Source: Candidatus Geoarchaeota archaeon
GTDB lineage: Archaea > Thermoproteota > Thermoprotei > Gearchaeales > WAQG01
Reading direction: 5' to 3'
DNA: 10,978 bases
NCBI GenBank assembly: GCA_015520395.1
Contig: WAQG01000074.1
Coordinates: forward strand, 1 to 10,978
The notes beneath the pieces are model-generated. The model was not told where the DNA came from and made no database searches. It was given only the letters and a program-made list of their open reading frames with translations. Every line of letters starts with the position of its first letter. Position 1 is the first letter of the stretch. Shown here in pieces: positions 1 through 5,422 of this stretch. The position numbers and the translations under genes were made by a program.

Positions 1-671
1 CCACAATAGTAACAATACTTATTGGGATTTATCTCGGCCTAAAAGCCGCAGTAAAGCCTGGGAGCTTTCTAGACAAATTTATCACAGTTACGGGGCTGAT
101 CGGGTGGAGCTTTGCCTCGTGGTGGGTGGGAATGCTAATGATCTATGTTTTCAGCTTCCTACTCTCCAAGGCCGTTGGGTTTATGGTATTTCCACCCGGC
201 CACATGAATTCCGTGCCCATACCCAAGGATCCAATAGCATACGTCTTAGACGTCGCCTGGCACATGGTTCTACCCGTTACCTCAATGGTGCTGGTCGCCT
301 ACGGCGGATGGGCTTTGATAACCAGGAACCTTGTAATAGGTATAATGACTGAGGACTATATAATGACTGCCAGGGCGAAGGGCCTCCCTGAGAGAAAGAT
401 ACTCTATGGCCATGTTTTGAGGAACGCGGCTCCCCCAATCATCACGATGGTGGTTCTGGCGCTGGCGGGCACCTTCGGTGGAGCCATCATAACTGAGGCC
501 GTGTTTTCGTGGCCTGGAATGGGCCAGCTCTACTGGCAGGCAGTGATGGTCATGGATGTTCCTGTGATAATGGGACTCCTCTACATAAGCACGATCCTGC
601 TGGTCGCTGCCATACTCATAGCCGATATCCTCTACGGTGTTTTCGACCCCAGGGTTAAGGTGGGAACATGA
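1..671 (+). CDS. dppB: DppB/OppB-type peptide ABC transporter permease (5' partial)
   Basis: Integral membrane subunit of a dipeptide/oligopeptide ABC importer; it pairs with DppC to form the channel. The frame is open from base 3, so the gene enters from outside the window: 222 codons are visible against a usual 310-340, leaving roughly the first 100 residues missing. The visible part has alternating hydrophobic segments, and the EAA loop that docks on the ATPases (EDYIMTARAKGLPERKILYG, about bases 351-410). The segment WPGMGQLYW and the C-terminal FDPRVKVG are typical of DppB. The stop overlaps the dppC start as ATGA (668-671), which implies translational coupling. Internal ATG/GTG codons near 126 are not the true start because the upstream codons read as a good DppB transmembrane segment. 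Substrate specificity (peptides or, in some archaea, oligosaccharides) cannot be read from the permease. Confidence 0.93.
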   Translation, partial: TIVTILIGIYLGLKAAVKPGSFLDKFITVTGLIGWSFASWWVGMLMIYVFSFLLSKAVGFMVFPPGHMNSVPIPKDPIAYVLDVAWHMVLPVTSMVLVAYGGWALITRNLVIGIMTEDYIMTARAKGLPERKILYGHVLRNAAPPIITMVVLALAGTFGGAIITEAVFSWPGMGQLYWQAVMVMDVPVIMGLLYISTILLVAAILIADILYGVFDPRVKVGT

Positions 672-2089
672 TAAAAAAGGAGGTTTTGATAGAGAAGATA
701 AGGTGGTTTTGGGACGAGTATAAAAGGCATAGGCTCGGGCTGCTGGGCCTTGGAATCATAATATTCTTCGTGATCCTAGCCATCTTAACCCCAGTGCTCG
801 CCCCCATAAACCCTAGGGAGTGGCAGAACCCAGAGTTCTGGATTAATAATCCAACTGAAGCTCTGCCAATATGGTACAACGTCGTCTCTCCAACAAAACT
901 CCCTGAACACAAGATACTAACTGACTATGTGGTAGAGAAACGGACGGTGATGGGGGCGGTGACCGAGATTACCATTACTTATAAGTTTAATTATGATGCG
1001 GATATACCCCCAAGCGACGTGGATCTCCACCTAATCTACAATTATTCTAAAGCTGGGTGGTACGAGATAAATGTCATACGTCCCGACAACACAATCCTCC
1101 CCCTGGCGCAGCGCGAGAAATACGAGCCCAGCAGAACCGGCAACCCGCCCTACAGGAAGGAGCTTATTATCCCGGTAGGGAGGAGCGAGATTTGCCGTCG
1201 GGCCGTTCAAAACTGGCTATATAAGAACAACATAGAGACCAATAGAAGTGCATTGTCATTAATGTTTCTAAAGATAGACGTGGATAAGGGTGTGGTCTCT
1301 GATGAGACTATAAAGGGCACATACACGCTCCAGGTGAAATTCACAATATTTGGTGAGGATCCGGCGTTTACGGTGGTTAGCTCTAAGCTGGTCATCGGCG
1401 GGAAGGTATATGGGCTTCTCGGCACCGACGATCATAGGAGGGATCTCTGGTACGGCATCCTCTGGGGGATCCCTGTGGCGCTGATGATAGGGGTTCTTGC
1501 CTCGGTCATAAGTGTCGCGCTGGGCGTGATGTATGGCGTGGTAAGTGGGTACGCTGGAGGTAAGGTGGACGAGCTGATGATGAGGATAACCGACGTCCTT
1601 ATGGCCATCCCGGTTCTGCCTATACTGATAGCGCTGGCCATAGTCTTCAGGCCAAATGTCCTCAACATCATCATCTTAATCGCACTTTTCGGCTGGATGG
1701 GCATCTCTAAGGTAGCGAGAAGTATGGCCCTCCAGCTGAAGGAGACCCAGTTTGTGGAGGCTGCTAGAGCGGTTGGGGCGAGTGCCTGGAGAATAATATT
1801 CAGACACATAGCTCCACACATACTCCCCTACGCATTCGCTTCCCTGGCGCTCGGAATACCCGGGGCAATCCTAACAGAGGCTGGCCTGAGCTTCCTCGGC
1901 CTAGGAGACCCGACGCTGCCGACTTGGGGGACGATACTCCATGATGCCCAGGTGGGCGGAGCTATTTCAAAGGGGATGTGGTGGTGGTGGCTTCCACCCG
2001 GCCTGCTCATCGCCCTCCTCTCCTTGGGGTTTGTGTTCGTCGGTCATGCGATCGACGAGATAGTCAACCCCAAGTTAAAGACTCTGTGA
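668..2089 (+). CDS. dppC: DppC/OppC-type ABC transporter permease with large extracytoplasmic insertion
   Basis: Second membrane subunit of the peptide importer. The product is 473 aa against a usual 270-310. Residues about 22-46 form TM1; the core resumes at LGTDDHRRDLWYGILWG (251-267), the equivalent of the family's GTDxxGRD motif, followed by five more hydrophobic segments. The EAA loop is EAARAVGASAWRIIFRHIAP (364-383), and EAGLSFLGLGDPTLPTWG (404-421) is a standard DppC signature. The extra length is a roughly 200-residue polar, beta-rich-looking segment (about 47-250) between TM1 and TM2, which by family topology faces outside the cell. It may help contact the binding protein or substrate; that is inference. 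A GGTGG ribosome-binding site (659-663) lies 4 nt before the ATG, inside the end of dppB. Long inserts at this place are known in other archaeal DppC homologues. Confidence 0.93.
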   Translation: MIKKEVLIEKIRWFWDEYKRHRLGLLGLGIIIFFVILAILTPVLAPINPREWQNPEFWINNPTEALPIWYNVVSPTKLPEHKILTDYVVEKRTVMGAVTEITITYKFNYDADIPPSDVDLHLIYNYSKAGWYEINVIRPDNTILPLAQREKYEPSRTGNPPYRKELIIPVGRSEICRRAVQNWLYKNNIETNRSALSLMFLKIDVDKGVVSDETIKGTYTLQVKFTIFGEDPAFTVVSSKLVIGGKVYGLLGTDDHRRDLWYGILWGIPVALMIGVLASVISVALGVMYGVVSGYAGGKVDELMMRITDVLMAIPVLPILIALAIVFRPNVLNIIILIALFGWMGISKVARSMALQLKETQFVEAARAVGASAWRIIFRHIAPHILPYAFASLALGIPGAILTEAGLSFLGLGDPTLPTWGTILHDAQVGGAISKGMWWWWLPPGLLIALLSLGFVFVGHAIDEIVNPKLKTL

Positions 2090-2093
2090 GGTG
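2088..2093 (+). promoter_or_regulatory. Ribosome-binding site of dppD
   Basis: GAGGTG, a perfect match to the archaeal anti-Shine-Dalgarno, starts inside the dppC stop codon and lies 6 nt before a GTG at 2100. It would overlap the other possible start (GTG at 2091), so it favours 2100. Confidence 0.7.
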
Positions 2094-2099
2094 TTAGGT

Positions 2100-3059
2100 G
2101 TGCCACTCCTTGAGGTAAAAAACCTGAAAACATACTTCTACACTACTAGAGGGATTGTTAAGGCGGTTGATAATGTTAGCTTTGTACTTGACCGTGGAGA
2201 AGTTCTGGGGGTTGCGGGAGAGTCTGGATGTGGCAAGAGCACAATGGCCTACTCGATAATAAGGATCGTGCCTCCTCCGGGAAGGATAGCTGGCGGCCAG
2301 GTGCTTTTTGACGGGACCGACCTCACAAAGCTGCCTGAGGAGGAGCTCAACCGTAAGTACCGGTGGCAGAGAATATCCATGGTGTTTCAGGGAGCTATGA
2401 ACGCCCTAAACCCGGTTTATACAGTGGGTCATCAGCTGGCCGAACCCCTCGTGTATCATAAGGGCATGGATAAGAGGGAGGCCATCGAGTATTCTAAAAA
2501 GTATCTGGAGCTTGTGGGGTTGGAGCCCGACCTGGTGAAGCGGTATCCACACGAGCTTAGCGGCGGGATGAAGCAGAGAGTTATGATTGCTATGGCCCTC
2601 CTCCTCAAGCCCGACCTTGTAATAGCTGACGAGCCAACCACAGCGCTCGACGTCATAGTGCAGGCCCAGATACTCAACCTGCTTAAGGATCTCCAGCATC
2701 AACTAAACCTGTCTATAATTCTGATCACTCATGACCTGAGCATTATTGCTGAGCTAGCACACAAGGTTGCAATTATGTATGCTGGAAAGATAGTGGAGCT
2801 GGGCAAGTCGGAACAAATATTCAACAACTCCAGACACCCATACACACAGAAGCTGCTGAGTAGCATACCTAGGCTGAGGGAAAGGAGAAAACTTGAGTTC
2901 ATACCCGGCGTTCCACCCGACCTCAGAGCCCCGCCTCCTGGTTGTAGGTTTCATCCTAGGTGTCCTTTTGTTATGGATGTTTGTAGGGTGGAGGAGCCCC
3001 CGATGGTTGAGGTTGAGCCAGGCCACCAGGTGGCCTGCTGGCTATACACAAAGAGGTGA
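2100..3059 (+). CDS. dppD: DppD/OppD-type ABC transporter ATPase
   Basis: One of two nucleotide-binding subunits that power the peptide importer on the cytoplasmic face. In the 319-aa product: Walker A GESGCGKST (40-48), Q-loop Q97, signature LSGGMKQR (153-160; the MKQR variant is typical of DppD), Walker B LVIADEP (173-179) and switch His211. The oligopeptide-family C-terminal extension starts at HPYTQ (246) and carries four cysteines C282, C288, C295 and C313 (C-x5-C-x6-C-x17-C). The same tail in bacterial OppD/DppD proteins binds a [4Fe-4S] cluster. GTG at 2100 is chosen because it has a well-spaced GAGGTG and gives the common start MPLLEVKNLK; GTG at 2091 would add three residues. The last 55 nt are nearly identical to the end of dppF (see repeats). 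Confidence 0.94.
   Translation: MPLLEVKNLKTYFYTTRGIVKAVDNVSFVLDRGEVLGVAGESGCGKSTMAYSIIRIVPPPGRIAGGQVLFDGTDLTKLPEEELNRKYRWQRISMVFQGAMNALNPVYTVGHQLAEPLVYHKGMDKREAIEYSKKYLELVGLEPDLVKRYPHELSGGMKQRVMIAMALLLKPDLVIADEPTTALDVIVQAQILNLLKDLQHQLNLSIILITHDLSIIAELAHKVAIMYAGKIVELGKSEQIFNNSRHPYTQKLLSSIPRLRERRKLEFIPGVPPDLRAPPPGCRFHPRCPFVMDVCRVEEPPMVEVEPGHQVACWLYTKR
2993..3047 (+). repeat. Direct repeat copy 1 (3' end of dppD)
   Basis: This 55-nt stretch matches 4005-4059 at 53 of 55 positions (differences at 3002 and 3032). It encodes the EPPMVEVEPGHQVACWLY tail containing the last cysteine. Neighbouring bases encoding equally conserved residues (GCRFHPRCP) differ at several third positions, so identity here exceeds what protein conservation requires. 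Confidence 0.85.
3053..3059 (+). promoter_or_regulatory. Ribosome-binding site of dppF
   Basis: GAGGTGA overlaps the dppD stop codon and is 7 nt before the ATG at 3067. It fixes the dppF start and rules out the long in-frame extension back into dppD. Confidence 0.8.
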
Positions 3060-3066
3060 AAACAAA

Positions 3067-4071
3067 ATGACCCAACAACCAATAATAAAAGTACAAAACC
3101 TCAAAAAATACTTCCCACTTAGAAGGGGTCTGATAGGGTTCCTCAAAGGTGCGCCAATAAGGTATGTTAAGGCTGTCGACGGCATCTCGTTTGAGATTAA
3201 GAAGGGTGAAGTATTCGGTCTTGTTGGCGAGTCGGGATGCGGAAAAACCACGACCGGTAGGCTTATACTGCGGCTAATAGAGCCAACGGAAGGAAGGATA
3301 TTCTATAATGGCAGGGACATAACCAGGATCCCCAAAAAGGAGCTAAGGCCCCTTAGAAGGGAGCTGCAGGTAATCTTCCAGGACCCCTACGGATCACTGG
3401 ATCCCAGGTTTACTGTCGCCAGCATAATAGAGGAACCACTCATAATTCACAAGATAGGGGACAGCTCCAGGGAGAGGATAGAGCTCATTTCAAAGGCCCT
3501 GGAGGAGGTGAAGCTAACGCCGCCGGAAGAGTTCCTTTGGAGGTATCCGCACCAGCTGAGTGGTGGTCAGAGGCAGAGGGTGGCTATAGCCCGGGCACTC
3601 ATACTTAAGCCTAAGTTCATAGTCGCAGATGAGCCCGTCTCAATGCTCGACGTATCGATAAGGGCGGAGATACTCAACCTCATGGAGGAGCTCAGGGAGA
3701 AGTACGGCCTCACCTACCTCTTCATAACCCACGACCTGGCCGTTGCCCGCTACTTCTCACACAGGATAGCAGTAATGTACCTGGGGAAGATAGTTGAGAT
3801 GGCAGACTCAGATACGATAGTTGAAAACCCGCTGCACCCCTACACACAGGCCCTCATAGCGGCGGTTCCCGAGCCCGACCCTTCAAACAGGGAGAAGAGA
3901 AGGGAGATAAAGATTAAGGGTGAGGTGCCCAGTGCCGCCGCCATACCCCCAGGATGCAGGTTCCACCCCAGGTGCCCCTACGCAATGAAGATATGCAAGG
4001 AAAAGGAGCCCCCCATGGTTGAGGTTGAGCCAGGCCACCAGGTAGCCTGCTGGCTATACGCCAAAGCCTAA
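3067..4071 (+). CDS. dppF: DppF/OppF-type ABC transporter ATPase
   Basis: Second nucleotide-binding subunit of the importer, expected to form the ATPase heterodimer with DppD. In the 334-aa product: Walker A GESGCGKTT (54-62), Q-loop Q105 in QDPYGSLDPR, signature LSGGQRQR (164-171), Walker B FIVADEP (184-190), switch His222. The C-terminal tail repeats the DppD cysteine pattern exactly (C297, C303, C310, C328), so a second iron-sulphur site is likely by family knowledge. The frame is open back to 2893, inside dppD, but that upstream part is an out-of-frame reading of dppD; the ATG at 3067 with GAGGTGA gives the standard start MTQQPIIKVQNLKKYF. It is the last gene of the operon; a C/T-rich tract follows (4072-4130), which may hold the terminator, but no clear signal is visible. 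Confidence 0.95.
   Translation: MTQQPIIKVQNLKKYFPLRRGLIGFLKGAPIRYVKAVDGISFEIKKGEVFGLVGESGCGKTTTGRLILRLIEPTEGRIFYNGRDITRIPKKELRPLRRELQVIFQDPYGSLDPRFTVASIIEEPLIIHKIGDSSRERIELISKALEEVKLTPPEEFLWRYPHQLSGGQRQRVAIARALILKPKFIVADEPVSMLDVSIRAEILNLMEELREKYGLTYLFITHDLAVARYFSHRIAVMYLGKIVEMADSDTIVENPLHPYTQALIAAVPEPDPSNREKRREIKIKGEVPSAAAIPPGCRFHPRCPYAMKICKEKEPPMVEVEPGHQVACWLYAKA
4005..4059 (+). repeat. Direct repeat copy 2 (3' end of dppF)
   Basis: Partner of 2993-3047, offset by 1012 nt, in the same frame of the paralogous ATPase gene. It ends just before the final codons. Recent gene conversion between the two paralogues would explain it. Confidence 0.85.
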
Positions 4072-4171
4072 CCCCCTCCCCGCCCTCACGCCTGTTTCAA
4101 TATCAATCTCTTCGTCACCTTTCTTCCACCAGAATGCCTTAATTCAATAAGTGTATTTCCATGTGCGAAAC

Positions 4172-4759
4172 CTAAAACCACTGGGGTACAGAAACATTGC
4201 TATAAGATTGGGCACGAGCATCGTCTCCATGAGGTGGAGAGGTTATCAGTATGGCTGGGCTCGCTGGAGGGAGCCTGTGGGAGAACGCAGTTCTCCCACC
4301 TCTACATCTGCATAGCTCGACATCAACCCCCACGATCGTTTCCATGGGCATCGAGAACCCCCTTAGCGTCAAAGTCGCCTCCCAGTCAAGGTTGAGAGGC
4401 ATCCAGACAACCCCCTCCAAGACCTCTCCTTCACAGCTCACCTCAGCGGCGACTTCCTCACCGACCCTCAGATCCATCCTGAATGAAGGGGTGCTGTTAC
4501 TAGGTGGAGCGTAGCCTATAACAGCGCCCTTGCCCCGCCCATCAGCTATCTTGACTGCAGGTATCACGATTTTGTAAAGCCTGGAGAAGTATATTGTGCC
4601 GTATCCCAGCTTTACGGGTTCCGCAAACCTAGCAAAGTCCTCCGCCCTCTTCATACCTTTAAAGGACGCGTAGCTTCTGCGTTTCAAGTAAGGGCAATCC
4701 GAAACAACCCCCAGTGACTCATACTTAAACACTGAGCCCTCAACGCTGAGCCATGCCAA
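4172..4759 (-). CDS. Hypothetical protein, not recognised
   Basis: A 195-codon frame, convergent with dppF (100 nt between their ends). I do not recognise the family. The first ~150 residues look coding: balanced composition, Arg mainly AGG/AGA, and alternating hydrophobic/charged stretches such as GYGTIYFSRLYKIVIPAVKI and MDLRVGEEVAAEVSCEGEV that suggest a beta-rich soluble fold. There is no signal peptide or transmembrane helix. The last ~45 residues (from CRCRGG, about 150 on) are less convincing, use codons such as CGT, CAT and TCT that its neighbours avoid, and contain a perfect 10-bp inverted repeat; the frame may have been altered there. The TTG start (4757-4759) is the first possible start after a stop; GTG at 4730-4732 is an alternative. 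No Shine-Dalgarno is seen; a TATA-like GGTATTAAGG (- strand, about 4795-4804) lies some 40 nt upstream. Confidence 0.5.
   Translation of the reverse strand: MAWLSVEGSVFKYESLGVVSDCPYLKRRSYASFKGMKRAEDFARFAEPVKLGYGTIYFSRLYKIVIPAVKIADGRGKGAVIGYAPPSNSTPSFRMDLRVGEEVAAEVSCEGEVLEGVVWMPLNLDWEATLTLRGFSMPMETIVGVDVELCRCRGGRTAFSHRLPPASPAILITSPPHGDDARAQSYSNVSVPQWF
4277..4299. repeat. Perfect 10-bp inverted repeat with 3-nt loop
   Basis: GTGGGAGAAC (4277-4286), GCA, GTTCTCCCAC (4290-4299). The arms are fully complementary and would form a very stable hairpin in RNA from either strand. It lies within the 3' part of the hypothetical ORF. No T-run follows on either strand, so it is not an ordinary terminator. 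Confidence 0.8.
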
Positions 4760-4912
4760 GTGACATGGTTATTTTTACTGACCCATTCAACCGCCTTAAT
4801 ACCCTACAAGAAACACGGCCTCAACGCCGAGGAGCGCACCCAAACCTGCAAATACAAGCACTATTGGTGGGACATGCCGAGCCACTGTCAACAAAGAACA
4901 GTGGCGCTATAA
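4760..4912 (+). pseudogene. Possible coding relic (about 50 codons)
   Basis: A frame beginning GTG at 4760, directly against the TTG start of the opposite-strand ORF, runs to TAA at 4910-4912. From about 4799 the translation PYKKHGLNAEERTQTCKY and then KHYWWDMPSHC looks like real protein (C-ending third positions, two Trp in a row, no low complexity), whereas the upstream residues look arbitrary. It could be the end of a decayed gene, possibly a transposase-type protein, but I cannot name a family. The other + frame here (4753-4998) looks less coding-like. Its 3' end coincides with the hairpin at 4881-4905. Confidence 0.2.
4881..4905. repeat. 8-bp inverted repeat (hairpin)
   Basis: GCCACTGT (4881-4888) and ACAGTGGC (4898-4905) are perfectly complementary around a 9-nt loop. 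It sits at the end of the possible coding relic, 5 nt before its stop. There is no T-run after it. Confidence 0.6.
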
Positions 4913-5034
4913 GGTTTAGTAAAAACATGAGAAGAACAAGCTTCGGCCTAAGCTCACTCATTGAAGGAATATATGATCCTTGGTTGGTCTTCGGCTAGAA
5001 ACACGGCATTAAAATCCTTGATTCGCTGCTGAAG

Positions 5035-5040
5035 TTATAA
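5035..5040 (+). promoter_or_regulatory. TATA-like box before the structured segment
   Basis: TTATAA in the context GAAGTTATAAGCC. Archaeal initiation about 25 nt downstream would start a transcript near 5062, at the beginning of the folded segment. There is no reading frame of useful length after it. Confidence 0.35.
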
Positions 5041-5053
5041 GCCTAAACCCGTA

Positions 5054-5225
5054 CACTGCTATCTTTTAACAGTGCCGTTCCATAGCCCGGGTTGTAGGCT
5101 TGAGAAGGCCAGCGGAGACCAACTGGGCAATTCAGGCTGGCTTCTACCCCGAGAGTCATCTATTAAGATAGAAGCTTTATGGTGGAATGGTCAACCTCTC
5201 AGTTGAGCATTGTCAGGCGCAGTGC
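5054..5225 (+). ncRNA. Candidate structured non-coding RNA
   Basis: Nested pairing is visible. Main stem: 5088-5091 with 5148-5151, 5094-5097 with 5144-5147 and 5106-5113 with 5136-5143, giving 16 pairs interrupted only by 5'-side bulges of 2 and 8 nt. An outer helix 5080-5084 with 5178-5182 encloses it. Flanking small hairpins: CACTG/CAGTG (5054-5058, 5070-5074), TCAAC/GTTGA (5191-5195, 5202-5206) and GCATTG/CAGTGC (5207-5212, 5220-5225, one G-U). A competing helix, 5139-5146 with 5169-5176, cannot coexist with the main stem. The three wobble pairs are G-U only when the + strand is the RNA. It does not match any RNA family I know; a single-hairpin H/ACA-type guide with a pocket at the 8-nt bulge is a weak possibility (AGA follows the stem at 5152-5154). 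Could be leader sequence or chance. Confidence 0.28.
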
Positions 5226-5257
5226 TTATGGATTTACATTGTGGTTGGTGACGCAGG

Positions 5258-5268
5258 TTTTTATACTT
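5258..5268 (+). promoter_or_regulatory. TATA box of tRNA-Lys
   Basis: TTTTTATACTT lies about 45-50 nt before the mature tRNA 5' end. Initiation about 25 nt downstream would give a short leader of some 20 nt, to be removed by RNase P. Confidence 0.55.
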
Positions 5269-5310
5269 ACTGAGCGTTTAACAGTGTAGACAAGAACCCG
5301 TGGTGGGCTT

Positions 5311-5387
5311 GGGCCCGTGGCGCAGCCAGGAAGCGCATCGGGCTTTTAACCCGAGGGTCGCGGGTTCAAATCCCGCCGGGCCCGCCA
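5311..5387 (+). tRNA. tRNA-Lys (anticodon UUU), CCA encoded
   Basis: A complete 77-nt cloverleaf. Acceptor stem GGGCCCG/CGGGCCC (7 bp), TG at positions 8-9, D stem GCGC/GCGC, anticodon stem TCGGG/CCCGA with loop CTTTTAA (anticodon TTT, decoding Lys AAA/AAG), variable loop GGGTC, T stem GCGGG/CCCGC with loop TTCAAAT, discriminator G, and CCA in the genome (5385-5387). All stems are fully paired and G-C-rich, as in hyperthermophiles. There is no intron at the canonical site after the anticodon. The promoter of the next gene starts two nucleotides after the CCA. Confidence 0.97.
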
Positions 5388-5388
5388 C

Positions 5389-5397
5389 TATATTTAT
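5389..5397 (+). promoter_or_regulatory. TATA box of the trm5-taw1 operon
   Basis: TATATTTAT is centred about 30 nt before the GTG at 5423, so the messenger would be leaderless or nearly so. This supports the GTG start, which has no Shine-Dalgarno. Confidence 0.6.
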
Positions 5398-5422
5398 TGG
5401 CTTAAATGCCGTGTAGTTAGAT

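Larger units (their letters stand above)
4760..5257. other. Long stretch without a confident gene
   Basis: About 550 nt between the hypothetical ORF and tRNA-Lys hold no confident protein gene. What can be seen: a possible coding relic (to 4912), two small hairpins (4881-4905 and AGCTT/AAGCT at 4939-4954), a TATA-like box (5035-5040), a strongly structured segment (5054-5225), and the tRNA promoter starting at 5258. No C/D-box sRNA signature (RTGATGA with CTGA) and no SRP RNA or RNase P RNA core motif was found by eye. Confidence 0.5.

Noticed and set aside
2893..3066. Upstream extension of dppF
   Set aside because: The first 58 codons are an out-of-frame reading of the dppD tail. The GAGGTGA and ATG at 3067 give the normal DppF start.
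4090..4115. CRISPR-repeat-like GTTTCAATATCAATCTC
   Set aside because: The start recalls archaeal CRISPR repeats, but it occurs once, with no second copy or spacer pattern nearby.
4251..4514. 87-codon + strand frame
   Set aside because: Antisense shadow of the - strand hypothetical ORF, with Ser/Thr/Pro-rich translation and no start signal.
4753..4998. 81-codon + strand frame
   Set aside because: The translation has no protein-like pattern, begins inside the opposite-strand ORF and crosses the 4881-4905 hairpin. Another frame over the same bases looks more coding-like.
5062..5230. RNase P RNA or SRP RNA as identity of the structured segment
   Set aside because: The conserved GAGGAAAGTCC-like core of RNase P RNA and the GGAAGG/GAGCAGC-type SRP helix 8 motifs were not found, and the segment is too short for SRP RNA.
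5311..5387. Integration site of a mobile element at tRNA-Lys
   Set aside because: tRNA genes are frequent targets, but no second copy of the tRNA 3' end and no integrase are in the window.
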